64,000 bases of DNA, from contig CAVTXA010000009.1 of the NCBI GenBank assembly GCA_963738545.1, forward strand, positions 124,001 through 188,000, read 5' to 3'. The DNA is from Bog-756 sp963738545. Its GTDB lineage: Bacteria; Actinomycetota; Acidimicrobiia; Acidimicrobiales; RAAP-2. The notes beneath the pieces are model-generated. The model was not told where the DNA came from and did not search any database. It saw nothing but the letters and a program-made list of their open reading frames with translations. This document shows, one piece after another, positions 9,131 through 17,044 of this stretch (positions are counted from its first letter, which is position 1; every line of letters begins with the position of its first letter). Made by a program: the position numbers and the translations under genes.

Positions 9131-9319
9131 GTGGTGGACCGTGACTCCTGCATGGGGTCGGGGAACTGCGTGTTCTGGGCTCCGGACGTGTTCGACCTCG
9201 ACGACGACGGGATCGCCACGGTCGTCGGCGACGCCGCCGGGCGCGAAGAGGATGTCCGGAGGGCGGCGGCCAACTGTCCGACGTCAGCCATCCAGATCGA
9301 CCGGCTCTTCACGTCCTGA
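9131..9319 (+). CDS. Ferredoxin, 3Fe-4S type (P450 partner class)
   Basis: 62 residues from GTG 9131, 4 bases after GGAGG (9122-9126). GTG 9134, 7 bases after it, and GTG 9101 are alternatives. The motif DSCMGSGNC gives the first two cysteines in a C-x5-C layout with no fourth ligand, followed by APDVFDLDDDG and the C-terminal NCPTSAI cysteine. Small three-cysteine ferredoxins of this type carry a 3Fe-4S cluster and pass electrons to P450s in actinobacteria. No P450 is directly adjacent, so it may serve the ones at 2022 and 53981, which is inference. It is followed by a VOC gene 40 bases on. Confidence 0.9.
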   Translation: MVDRDSCMGSGNCVFWAPDVFDLDDDGIATVVGDAAGREEDVRRAAANCPTSAIQIDRLFTS

Positions 9320-9359
9320 CCCGTCTCGTCGCGACCCGTCGATCGACCGGAGGCACCGC

Positions 9360-9803
9360 ATGGGCACCTACAACCACACCGGACACGTGGTCACCGACCT
9401 CGAACGGTCCAAGGAGTTCTATCGGGCGGTCTTTGGCTTCCGGCTCTGGTACGAGATCAACCCACCCGACGTACCCACGGCCCAGCTGACTGGCCTGACG
9501 CCACCCATGGGGGTCACAGCCTCGTACCTGACGCTCGACGGCTTCGTGCTCGAGCTGATGCACTACGCCGCCGAGGGCGCCACCGCCCCCTACCGGGTCC
9601 GGACTATGAACGAGCCCGGGCTCACCCACCTGTCCCTCTCCGTCGACGATGTCCACCAGGCGGCACGACTGGCGGTCGAGTACGGCGGTCAGGTCATCGA
9701 GGAGAGTGACATTGGAGCGGCCCTGTTCATCCGTGATCCCGACGGTCAGCTCATCGAGCTCCTCCCCGTCTCCTACCGGGACCGGTTGCCACCCAAACCC
9801 TGA
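9360..9803 (+). CDS. VOC family protein (glyoxalase/dioxygenase fold)
   Basis: 147 residues from ATG 9360, with GGAGG (9349-9353) 6 bases upstream. It has two complete beta-alpha-beta-beta-beta halves. The first is NHTGHVVTDLERSKEFYRAVFGF, the second is GLTHLSLSVDDVHQAARL ending in ALFIRDPDGQLIELLP. The metal-ligand candidates His9 and the C-terminal Glu of QLIELL are both present, unlike in the truncated relative at 4410. The superfamily covers isomerases, epimerases and ring-cleaving dioxygenases, so the reaction is not fixed. It lies between the ferredoxin and an aldehyde dehydrogenase on one strand. Confidence 0.85.
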   Translation: MGTYNHTGHVVTDLERSKEFYRAVFGFRLWYEINPPDVPTAQLTGLTPPMGVTASYLTLDGFVLELMHYAAEGATAPYRVRTMNEPGLTHLSLSVDDVHQAARLAVEYGGQVIEESDIGAALFIRDPDGQLIELLPVSYRDRLPPKP

Positions 9804-9913
9804 CCGGAGAATCCTGTGGGGCAGCCTCCGGTGGAGCTGGTGACTACGCTGGCCGACGGCGATGCCCGAGACAAGGCCAGCCGGAGCCGACCATCGATGA
9901 GGAGTGCGACCCC

Positions 9914-11398
9914 ATGACCCTGATGAGCGAAACCGCGGTTCCCCTGCGACACGCCGACCGCTTCTACATCGACGGCGAGTGGGTGGCCCCGTCGTCCGAC
10001 GCCACCTTCGATGTGATCGACTCGGGTACCGAGCAGGTCTACTTCCGGGTGCCTGAGGCGCAGCCTGCGGACATCGACCGGGCCGTGAGTGCGGCCCGAC
10101 GAGCCTTCGACGAAGGACCCTGGCCGACGATGAGCCACGGCGACCGGGCCGGGTTCCTCCGGGCCATCGCCGAAGGCTTGCGTGAGCGGGCCGAGGACAT
10201 TGGACAGATCTGGCCCCGTGAGTCTGGTGTGCTCCACGTCATCGCCCGGCACAGCGCGGGGGGTACGGCCGCCTCCTTCGACTACTACGCCGGCCTGGCC
10301 GAGACCTTCCCGTTCGAGGAGCGGGCCCAGCCGCAGATGGGCAAATTCGGACTGTTGGTGCGCGAGCCGGTGGGGGTGGTCGGGGCCATTATCCCGTGGA
10401 ACGCACCGATTGGCCTCATCACGTACAAGTTGGCCCCAGCCCTGCTGGCTGGCTGCACGGTGGTTCTCAAGTGCTCACCCGAGGCGCCGGGGGACGCCTA
10501 TGTGGTGGCCGAGATCGCCGAATCCATCGGACTCCCGCCGGGAGTCCTGAACGTCGTGACCGCGGACCGCGAGGTGTCCGAGCTGCTCGTCCGGGATCCC
10601 CGGGTGGACAAGATCACCTTCACCGGGTCGACGGCGGCGGGGCGCCGTATCGCCTCCATCTGTGGTGAGCGCATCGCCCGGTGCACCCTCGAGTTGGGGG
10701 GCAAGTCAGCCGCCCTGATCCTCGACGACATGGACCTGGGCCAGGCGGCCAAGACGCTGGCCGGCGCCGAGTGCATGCTCTCGGGGCAGGTGTGCTCCTC
10801 ACTCACCCGAATCGTCGTCTCCCGCAGCCGGCACGATGAACTGGTCGACGCGCTGGCCGACGCCTTCTCGCAGGTCCGCGTGGGCGATCCATTCGATCCG
10901 ACCACCCAGATGGGTCCCCTCGTCTCGGGTCGTCAGCGGGACCGGGTGGAGGGCTACATCGCCCAGGGCGTGGAGCAGGGCGCCACCCTGGCCACCGGTG
11001 GTGGACGTCCGAAGGACCTCGACCGCGGCTACTACATCGAGCCCACTGTCTTCGGCAATGTGGACAATGCCTCGACCATCGCCCAGGAAGAGATCTTCGG
11101 ACCGGTGCTGACGGTGATCCCCGCCGACGACGAGGAACAGATCGTGGCCGTGGCCAACGACACCATTTACGGTCTCAACGCCTCGGTGTTCACCCCCGAC
11201 GTCGACCGGGCGCGCCAGGTGGCCCGCCGCCTGCGGTCGGGCACAGTCGGCCACAACGCCTTCCGCACCGACTTCGGCATCGCCTTCGGCGGCTTCAAGC
11301 AGTCCGGCATCGGCCGCGAGGGGGGCACCGAGGGACTCCTGCCCTTTCTCGAGACCAAGACGGTGATCCTGGAGGACACCCCGGCCGACTACCGCTGA
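9914..11398 (+). CDS. Aldehyde dehydrogenase (NAD(P)+), first of three
   Basis: 494 residues. Landmarks in order: PWNAPIGL (cofactor and oxyanion strand), GSTAAGRRIA after the NAD loop, the general-base segment LELGGKS near residue 260, the catalytic Cys294 in GQVCSS, and EEIFGPVL in the C-terminal half. It oxidises an aldehyde to the acid. ATG 9914 is chosen; an in-frame ATG lies three codons later. It closes the ferredoxin-VOC-aldehyde dehydrogenase group and is followed by a 401-base gap before the transporter genes. Paralogues at 32975 and 35967 differ in sequence, so separate substrates are likely. Confidence 0.93.
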   Translation: MTLMSETAVPLRHADRFYIDGEWVAPSSDATFDVIDSGTEQVYFRVPEAQPADIDRAVSAARRAFDEGPWPTMSHGDRAGFLRAIAEGLRERAEDIGQIWPRESGVLHVIARHSAGGTAASFDYYAGLAETFPFEERAQPQMGKFGLLVREPVGVVGAIIPWNAPIGLITYKLAPALLAGCTVVLKCSPEAPGDAYVVAEIAESIGLPPGVLNVVTADREVSELLVRDPRVDKITFTGSTAAGRRIASICGERIARCTLELGGKSAALILDDMDLGQAAKTLAGAECMLSGQVCSSLTRIVVSRSRHDELVDALADAFSQVRVGDPFDPTTQMGPLVSGRQRDRVEGYIAQGVEQGATLATGGGRPKDLDRGYYIEPTVFGNVDNASTIAQEEIFGPVLTVIPADDEEQIVAVANDTIYGLNASVFTPDVDRARQVARRLRSGTVGHNAFRTDFGIAFGGFKQSGIGREGGTEGLLPFLETKTVILEDTPADYR

Positions 11399-11449
11399 CC
11401 GCAGTGGGCGGAGCACGCCCGCGAGACTGGCATCCGGCATCGGGAAGGC

Positions 11450-11476
11450 GTTCTTCAGATACAAGAACAGCAATTT
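11450..11476. promoter_or_regulatory. Inverted repeat and candidate operator shared with 17017
   Basis: GTTCTT and AAGAAC form a perfect 6-bp inverted repeat with a 7-base spacer (11450-11468). The right arm continues into AGAACAGCAATTT (11464-11476). The 20 bases 11462-11481 match 17017-17036 at 17 of 20 positions. A shared operator is inferred. The distance to the transporter start (over 300 bases) is long. Confidence 0.45.
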
Positions 11477-11747
11477 CGGGGGTGCCCACTAGTCCGGCGG
11501 TCCTGGTTGCTACTGTCGCCATTGCGTCCGGAGGCCGGCGGAGTGGGTTGCTGGACCGGCGACTGGGTGCTGGGGATCGGGGGAGAGGGGGAAAGCGGCT
11601 TCGGTGCATCTCGGTTGGCCCCTGCGCAGCGGCCACACGGGCGCCGGGGGTTACCGTTGGCGACGTGCCCCGACGTTCGTAGACAGGGTGCAGAATCTCG
11701 TATACGCTCATCGCCACATTGCCGGCTCCAAAAGCGGAATGGCCATA

Positions 11748-11770
11748 CTGACAAAAAGAGAACACGTTTC
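11748..11770 (+). promoter_or_regulatory. Candidate promoter and operator of the ABC importer
   Basis: CTGACA (11748-11753, five of six matches to the -35 consensus) is followed by AGAACACGTTTC (11759-11770), an AAC-N2-GTT core in an A-rich setting. No good -10 could be placed downstream. The importer's first gene starts 30 bases later. Confidence 0.35.
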
Positions 11771-11799
11771 GTGGCGTGCTCACCATTAAGGGGGAAGCA

Positions 11800-13068
11800 A
11801 TGAAGGGGGACCAGATGAGGCGCAAGATCCGGGTCGGAGCGGGCATCCTGCTCACCGTGCTTCTCTCGGCCACGGCGATCGGTCTGACCACCGGCCAGGC
11901 CGGTGCCGCCACCGTTCGGGGATTCGACGGCAAGACGATCACCATCGGGGGTATGTGGGGTACGGCCAACTTCTCGGGCGCCCAGGTCGGGGCCGAGGGG
12001 TACATCAAGCAGATCAACCAGACCAACTACCTGCACGGGATCAAGCTCAAGTTCGCCGGCTACGTGAACGACAATAACGACCCGGCCACCGCCCTCTCGG
12101 CTGTACGTCAGCTGGTGAACCAGTACGGCGTCTTCGCTATCGTTCCCGACCTCTCGGCGGTCAACCCCGGCACCTATCTGACGTCGCAGAAGATCCTCTA
12201 TGTCGGCGGCGGCTTCGACTACACCTACTGCTCCAACACCGTGACCACCAGCCTGTGGGGTTACTCGGCAGGCGGCTGTCTGGTGCCCCAGACCCCTCCG
12301 GTCGTCCCCAGTGTCTACGGGCAGTTCTACAACTATGTGAAGGCCAAGACGGGCAGTGCCCACCCGACCATGGCCGTCTTCTCCAACGACAACGCTTCGG
12401 GCTCCAACTCGGCCAAGACCGCCACGGTGGCGGCCAAGGGGGCCGGCTTCAACGTCGTTTACAACAAGGCCAGCATCCCGACGACGGCCAGCGACTACAC
12501 CCCCTACGTCCAGCAGTTGATGACCGCTAGCAACGGCAAGCAGCCCCAGGCCATCGGCTGCCAGCTGACGGCCCAGTGCATCCCCATGTGGACGGCCCTC
12601 AAGAACGCCGGCTACACGGGCTCGTACTGGTCGCCGCTCGGACCGATTCCCGCCCTGTACTCGTCGATGCAGGGTTCGGTGACCAGCGCCACCTACAACA
12701 ATGCGCCCAACCCGGGCCTGACAGCGATGCAGAACGCCATGAACTCCGTGGTACCCGGTACCCAACTGGCCTCGTACTCCAATGTGCCCTCGTACATCGA
12801 CACGGCCATGTTCGCCACCGCCGTGCACACCGTGCAGGCCAAGAAACTGCCGATCACCCCGGCTAACGTCCGAAAGGTGCTGTCCACTATCAAGTGGGGG
12901 ATCCCCAACCTGGTGGGCCCGATCTCGTATCCGGCCTCGACCGTGGCCGGAACCCCGTACTGCTCGGAGTTCCTGTCGTACACCGGATCCTCGGCCCAGC
13001 AGATCTACCCGTACTCCTGCAACTACAAGGTGTTCAAGGTGACCCCGGCCGCCGAGAAGGCGAGTTGA
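11800..13068 (+). CDS. ABC transporter substrate-binding protein (Liv type), secreted
   Basis: 422 residues from ATG 11800, with GGGGGAAG just upstream. The N-terminus has basic residues, a hydrophobic core (AGILLTVLLSATAIGL) and an Ala-rich cleavage region ending near residue 37, so it is a Sec signal peptide. There is no lipobox cysteine. The mature part follows the type 1 periplasmic-binding layout (TITIGGMWGTANFSG, then GVFAIVPDLSAVNPG). It carries six cysteines, enough for three disulfides, suggesting an extracellular oxidised fold. It should deliver its ligand to the permease-ATPase genes at 13149 and 14027. Homologues bind amino acids, amides or aromatic acids; in this cluster a catabolic substrate is likely. 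Confidence 0.88.
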   Translation: MKGDQMRRKIRVGAGILLTVLLSATAIGLTTGQAGAATVRGFDGKTITIGGMWGTANFSGAQVGAEGYIKQINQTNYLHGIKLKFAGYVNDNNDPATALSAVRQLVNQYGVFAIVPDLSAVNPGTYLTSQKILYVGGGFDYTYCSNTVTTSLWGYSAGGCLVPQTPPVVPSVYGQFYNYVKAKTGSAHPTMAVFSNDNASGSNSAKTATVAAKGAGFNVVYNKASIPTTASDYTPYVQQLMTASNGKQPQAIGCQLTAQCIPMWTALKNAGYTGSYWSPLGPIPALYSSMQGSVTSATYNNAPNPGLTAMQNAMNSVVPGTQLASYSNVPSYIDTAMFATAVHTVQAKKLPITPANVRKVLSTIKWGIPNLVGPISYPASTVAGTPYCSEFLSYTGSSAQQIYPYSCNYKVFKVTPAAEKAS

Positions 13069-13148
13069 CCGGTTGGCCACGCCCCGGCGAGATACCGGCA
13101 AGCCGACCGCGCTGAGCGGCGGGTCCGCGATGGACCGGGGCTTGGACG

Positions 13149-13970
13149 GTGAGTGATGTGGAGATGCTCCCGTCATCGGCCGAGCCACCGACCCCGTCCG
13201 CCATCCCCACTCTCGAACTGACCGACGTCTGTGTCCGCTTCGGCGGGATCACGGCGGTGTCCGAGGTCAGCCTGTCGGTACCGGCCGGACAGGTCTGTGG
13301 GCTCATCGGACCCAACGGTGCCGGCAAGACCACGCTGTTCGATGTGGTCTCGGGTGTTCGGCGACCCCAGTCGGGCCGGGTGCGCCTCGACGGGAGCGAT
13401 GTGAGCAACGCCGATCCGGTGAGGCGGAGTCGGCTCGGGGTGCGCCGCACCTTCCAGCGGGTCCAGACCTACGGCTGGCTGACCGTCGAGGACAACGTAT
13501 TGGCCGCCACGGAGTGGCACGGCGGCGGCGGCGGGGTGGTCGGCGACCTGGTCGGCTGGCGGGGCCGCCGCCGTCGGGAGCGTGAGCGCCGGGTGCTGGT
13601 CGACGCCGCCCTGGAGCGGTGTGGTCTGGTTTCGGTGCGCGGGGTCTTCGCCGGGTCCCTGCCCATCGGCACGGCCCGGATGGTCGAGTTCGCCCGGGCC
13701 ACGGTCGAGCCCCCCAAACTCCTGTTGCTCGACGAGCCGGCATCGGGCCTCCACGCCGAAGAGGTCGATCGCCTCGGTCAACTCATCCAGGACTGCCGGT
13801 CGGCCACCGGCTGCAGTGTGCTCCTCGTCGAGCACAACGCTGGCTTCGTCATGACCCACTGCGATCGGGTCGTGGTTCTCAACCTGGGCTCCACGCTGGC
13901 CGACGGCACGCCGGACGAGGTGCAGAGCGACCCGGCGGTGCGGGGTGCGTACCTGGGCCATGTGGTCTGA
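13149..13970 (+). CDS. ABC transporter ATP-binding protein (LivG-like)
   Basis: 273 residues. Walker A is GPNGAGKTT at about 54-62, preceded by LELTDVCVRFGGITAVSEVSL, the usual LivG beginning. Walker B is LLLLDEPASGL near residue 193. The signature reads SLPIGTARMVEFARA, which departs from the LSGGQ consensus as LivG proteins often do. VLLVEHNAGFVM marks the H-loop. The first 20 residues form a poorly conserved extension, so a later start is possible. It should pair with the ATPase domain fused to the permease at 14027, giving the two nucleotide-binding domains of one importer. It starts 80 bases after the binding protein. Confidence 0.92.
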   Translation: MSDVEMLPSSAEPPTPSAIPTLELTDVCVRFGGITAVSEVSLSVPAGQVCGLIGPNGAGKTTLFDVVSGVRRPQSGRVRLDGSDVSNADPVRRSRLGVRRTFQRVQTYGWLTVEDNVLAATEWHGGGGGVVGDLVGWRGRRRRERERRVLVDAALERCGLVSVRGVFAGSLPIGTARMVEFARATVEPPKLLLLDEPASGLHAEEVDRLGQLIQDCRSATGCSVLLVEHNAGFVMTHCDRVVVLNLGSTLADGTPDEVQSDPAVRGAYLGHVV

Positions 13971-14004
13971 GCGACATGGGGTCTGAGAGCGACATGGGGT
14001 CTGA
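13959..14004. repeat. Three short tandem repeats over the LivG stop codon
   Basis: CATGTGGTCTGA (13959-13970) is followed by two exact copies of CATGGGGTCTGA (13975-13986 and 13993-14004), with spacers of 4 and 6 bases. The first copy contains the LivG stop. This looks like slippage duplication in the junction before the fused permease gene. No function is evident. Confidence 0.8.
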
Positions 14005-14026
14005 GCGAGAGGGTGGTACCTGACCC

Positions 14027-16954
14027 ATGGACAAGTTCCTGAGCCTGATCATCTCGGGCACGGTCACCGGTGGCATCTACTCGATCATGGCCTCGGGTCT
14101 GGTCCTCACCTACACCACGTCGGGCATCTTCAACTTCGCCCAGGGCGCCATCGCCTTCGCCGTGGCCTACTTCTACTACCAGCTCAATTCCGGTGGGATG
14201 CCCATCATTCCGGCCGCCATCCTCTCCATCCTCATCTTTGCCCCCCTCATGGGTTTCGCCCTCGACCGGCTGCTCCTCCGGCGCCTCTCGGAGGCTCCGG
14301 TCTACGCCAAGGTGGTCGGGACCATCGGTCTGTTGGTGGCCATCCCGAACTTCATGCAGTGGGTGGTGGTCACCCTGGGCAACGGCGTCTTCCACGCCGG
14401 CTGGGTGGCCAACAAGGCGGACAACCAGGGGCTCTCCACGCCGGGACTGGGCCCCACCCCGGCCAAGGTGTTCCACGTCATGCAGGGGGTGGCCCTCACC
14501 TCGGACCAGTTGGCCGTGTTCGTCGCCGCCCTGGTCTCGGCAGCCGTGCTGTGGTTCGTCCTCCGCCACACCCGGATCGGCCTCGAGATGCGGGCGGTGG
14601 TCGACCGCAGGCACCTGGCCGGACTGAAAGGGGTGAGCGCCTCGAAGACCTCGGCGGTGGCCTGGGTTCTCACCACGGTGTTGGCCGGCCTAGGCGGCAT
14701 CCTCATCTCCCCGCTGTTCACCTTGGACCCCATCGTCTTCACGCTGGTGGTACTGGGCTCACTGGCCGCCGTCGTGCTCGGGGGCCTGCGCTCCATCCCC
14801 ATCGCCTTCGTCGGTGGCGTGCTGCTCGGCGTGGTCCAGAACCTGGTGGCCGGGTACTCGACGGCCTACCCCGGCTTCATCGCCAACCTGAACGGGCTGT
14901 CCAGCGCTGTGCCCTACGTGCTAGTCATCCTGCTCGGGCTGGTCATCGGACGCGACCGCTCCCGCCAGGCCGGCTCGGTGGCCGAGGACCGACCACCGAG
15001 TGACCACCGGGCGGGCATGTCCCTGCCCCGGCGGTGGTGGCCGTGGTTGACCTTCCTGTTCATTCTCCTCGGCTACTCCCTGCACTGGTTCCCGTCGTGG
15101 TTCCAGGCCACCAGCACCGCCCAGACGGCCATCGCCCAGGGACTGTCCATCTCGATCATCCTGCTGTCGTTCATCGTCGTGACCGGCATGGGCGGCATGG
15201 TCAGCCTGGCCCAGGCCACCTTCGTCACTGCCGGGGGCTTCGCCGCCGGTTGGGCCCTCAACCGCAACTGGGGGATCAACATCCCGCTCATCGCCTCGCA
15301 CGGCCAGCTCAACTTCTTCTGGGCGGTGGTGATCGGGGGCATCGTGGCCGGCGTGATCGGGGCGCTGATCGCCTGGCCAGCCACCCGGCTCGGCGCCGTC
15401 TATCTGGCCATCTGGTCGCTGGCCGCCTGCCTGTTCTTCAGCCTGGTTCCCTTCGACACCCAAGCCATCGGGAACGGCCAGTCCGGCTGGACCATCCGGA
15501 GCCCGGCCCTCGACCTGTTCGGCTGGCAGCTCAACTTCGCCAACCTGAACGATCAGATCGTGCTGTTCATCGGGGTCTTCGGACTGATCACCGGGGTCAT
15601 CTGGCTGTTCACCCACTCGGCCACCGGCCGCGCCACCCTGGCCGTGCGCAGTTCGCCAACGGCGGCCATGGCCGCGGGCATCAGGGCCAACCGGAACCGG
15701 ATCCTCGTGTTCGCCCTCGCCGCCGGGATCGCCGGGATCGGTGGCGTCATGCTCAGCCTGTTCTCCTTCGCGGCCTCCAACTCGACGGCCCCGCCGCTCG
15801 AAGGGCTCACCTGGCTGGCCTTCGTGGTGGTCTTCGGGGTGCGCCGGCCGGGTGGGGCCCTGCTCGCCGGACTGGCCGTGGCCGCCGGCAGCCCGCTACT
15901 CAACCAGCTGACCAACTGGCTCCCGGGCCAGACCATCAACACCCTCATCTCCTCCCCCTACTTCCTCCCCATCCTCTTCGGCATGGGGGCCATCTCCCTG
16001 GCCCAGGAGCCCGACGGCATCCTGGCCCTGCGAGGCGGCAAGAAGCTGGCCAAGCGCCGGGCACGGACCCGGGCGACCGAGGAACCGGGGACGACCCCGG
16101 TCGAGTCCGCGCCGCCCGTGGTCCCGGTGGCTGCTGGCACCGCCGCCGTCGGAGGGTTCGAGCCCGAGGCCGCCCCGATCGAACTCGAAGTCTCCCTCGA
16201 CGCCGCCCTCGCCGTGCAGGGTGTGGTGGCTGGTTACGACGATGCCGAGGTGCTCCACGGGGTCGGCCTCGAGCTCCGAGCCGGCGAGATCGTCGGTCTG
16301 CTCGGCGCCAACGGTGCCGGCAAGTCGTCACTCTGTGCGGTGATCGCCGGCCTGCTGGAGCCGACGGCGGGCAGTGTGCACCTCGCCGGTGTGGACCTGT
16401 CCGGGCTGCCCGCCTTCCGGCGGGCCCGCGCCGGTCTCGACCTGGTGCCTGAGGCCCGGGGCATCTTCCCCGGACTGACGGTCGAGGAGAACCTGACCCT
16501 CGCCCTGTCCGAGGAGGCCGACCGTCAACTCGCCTATGCCCGATTTCCGGTGCTCGCCGAGCGTCGGAGCCAGGTGGCGGGACTCCTCTCGGGTGGGGAG
16601 CAGCAGATGCTGGGACTGGCACCGGCGCTGGCCCGGCCCCCCAAGGTCTTCGTGGCCGACGAGCCGACCCTGGGGCTCGCCCCCCTGGCCGCCGCCGAAG
16701 TGATCCGGGCCATCGTCGAGCTGCGGGACAAGGGGAGCGCGGTGCTGTTGGTGGAGGAGAACGCCGAGAACGCCGTGGCCGTGGCCGATCGCCTGATCTT
16801 CATGGAGCTGGGCACGATCACCTGGACCGGACCGGCCAGCTCGCTCGACGTAGAGCAGCTTTCGGCCGTCTACCTGGGTGGTGGCCAGCCGGCGTCGGCG
16901 GCGACGGTCGACTCGGGACGGGACCCCGCACCCGACTCACTGGCCACGCCGTAG
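14027..16954 (+). CDS. Fused ABC importer subunit: LivH permease, LivM permease and LivF ATPase in one chain
   Basis: 975 residues. Residues 1 to about 305 are a LivH-type permease (SGTVTGGIYSIMASGLVLTY, then GVSASKTSAVAW). After a short charged linker, about 335-670 are a LivM-type permease (GMGGMVSLAQATFVTAGGFAAG, then RANRNRILVFALAAGIAGIG). A proline- and alanine-rich linker follows. About 725-950 are a LivF-type ATPase with Walker A GANGAGKSS near 760, signature LSGGEQQMLGLA, and Walker B VFVADEPTLGLAP. With the LivG-like protein at 13149 and the binding protein at 11800 this makes a complete importer from three genes instead of five. Pairwise fusions are familiar in actinobacteria; a three-domain chain in this order is unusual. 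Confidence 0.92.
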   Translation: MDKFLSLIISGTVTGGIYSIMASGLVLTYTTSGIFNFAQGAIAFAVAYFYYQLNSGGMPIIPAAILSILIFAPLMGFALDRLLLRRLSEAPVYAKVVGTIGLLVAIPNFMQWVVVTLGNGVFHAGWVANKADNQGLSTPGLGPTPAKVFHVMQGVALTSDQLAVFVAALVSAAVLWFVLRHTRIGLEMRAVVDRRHLAGLKGVSASKTSAVAWVLTTVLAGLGGILISPLFTLDPIVFTLVVLGSLAAVVLGGLRSIPIAFVGGVLLGVVQNLVAGYSTAYPGFIANLNGLSSAVPYVLVILLGLVIGRDRSRQAGSVAEDRPPSDHRAGMSLPRRWWPWLTFLFILLGYSLHWFPSWFQATSTAQTAIAQGLSISIILLSFIVVTGMGGMVSLAQATFVTAGGFAAGWALNRNWGINIPLIASHGQLNFFWAVVIGGIVAGVIGALIAWPATRLGAVYLAIWSLAACLFFSLVPFDTQAIGNGQSGWTIRSPALDLFGWQLNFANLNDQIVLFIGVFGLITGVIWLFTHSATGRATLAVRSSPTAAMAAGIRANRNRILVFALAAGIAGIGGVMLSLFSFAASNSTAPPLEGLTWLAFVVVFGVRRPGGALLAGLAVAAGSPLLNQLTNWLPGQTINTLISSPYFLPILFGMGAISLAQEPDGILALRGGKKLAKRRARTRATEEPGTTPVESAPPVVPVAAGTAAVGGFEPEAAPIELEVSLDAALAVQGVVAGYDDAEVLHGVGLELRAGEIVGLLGANGAGKSSLCAVIAGLLEPTAGSVHLAGVDLSGLPAFRRARAGLDLVPEARGIFPGLTVEENLTLALSEEADRQLAYARFPVLAERRSQVAGLLSGGEQQMLGLAPALARPPKVFVADEPTLGLAPLAAAEVIRAIVELRDKGSAVLLVEENAENAVAVADRLIFMELGTITWTGPASSLDVEQLSAVYLGGGQPASAATVDSGRDPAPDSLATP

Positions 16955-16997
16955 GGGCGCCCGTCGCCGGGCAGTAGCCCGGAGCCCGACGCGGGGA

Positions 16998-17031
16998 TAG
17001 GATCATTACGTAGTTCCAAGAACAGCATTCT
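16998..17031 (+). promoter_or_regulatory. Promoter and operator upstream of the amidohydrolase at 17045
   Basis: TAGGAT (16998-17003) fits an actinobacterial -10. Directly downstream are GTTC-CAA-GAAC (17013-17023) and AGAAC-AGC-ATTCT (17019-17031), where a bound repressor would block transcription. The 20 bases 17017-17036 are nearly the same as 11462-11481. GGGAGG follows for translation. Confidence 0.5.
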
Positions 17032-17044
17032 CGGGAGGGAAGCC

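Larger units (their letters stand above)
11399..11799. other. 401-base intergenic region upstream of the ABC importer
   Basis: No credible gene. Open frames here lack family resemblance and ribosome sites. It holds two regulatory-looking stretches, annotated separately at 11450-11476 and 11748-11770. The rest shows no clear signal to me. Confidence 0.7.

Noticed and set aside
11404..11682. 92-codon frame in the gap before the importer
   Set aside because: Low-complexity Arg/Gly text, no ribosome site, no family pattern.
17019..17031. KstR box assignment for the AGAAC-N3-GTTCT sites
   Set aside because: KstR cores have a 2-base spacer between AAC and GTT; most sites here have 3 and the wider context does not match.
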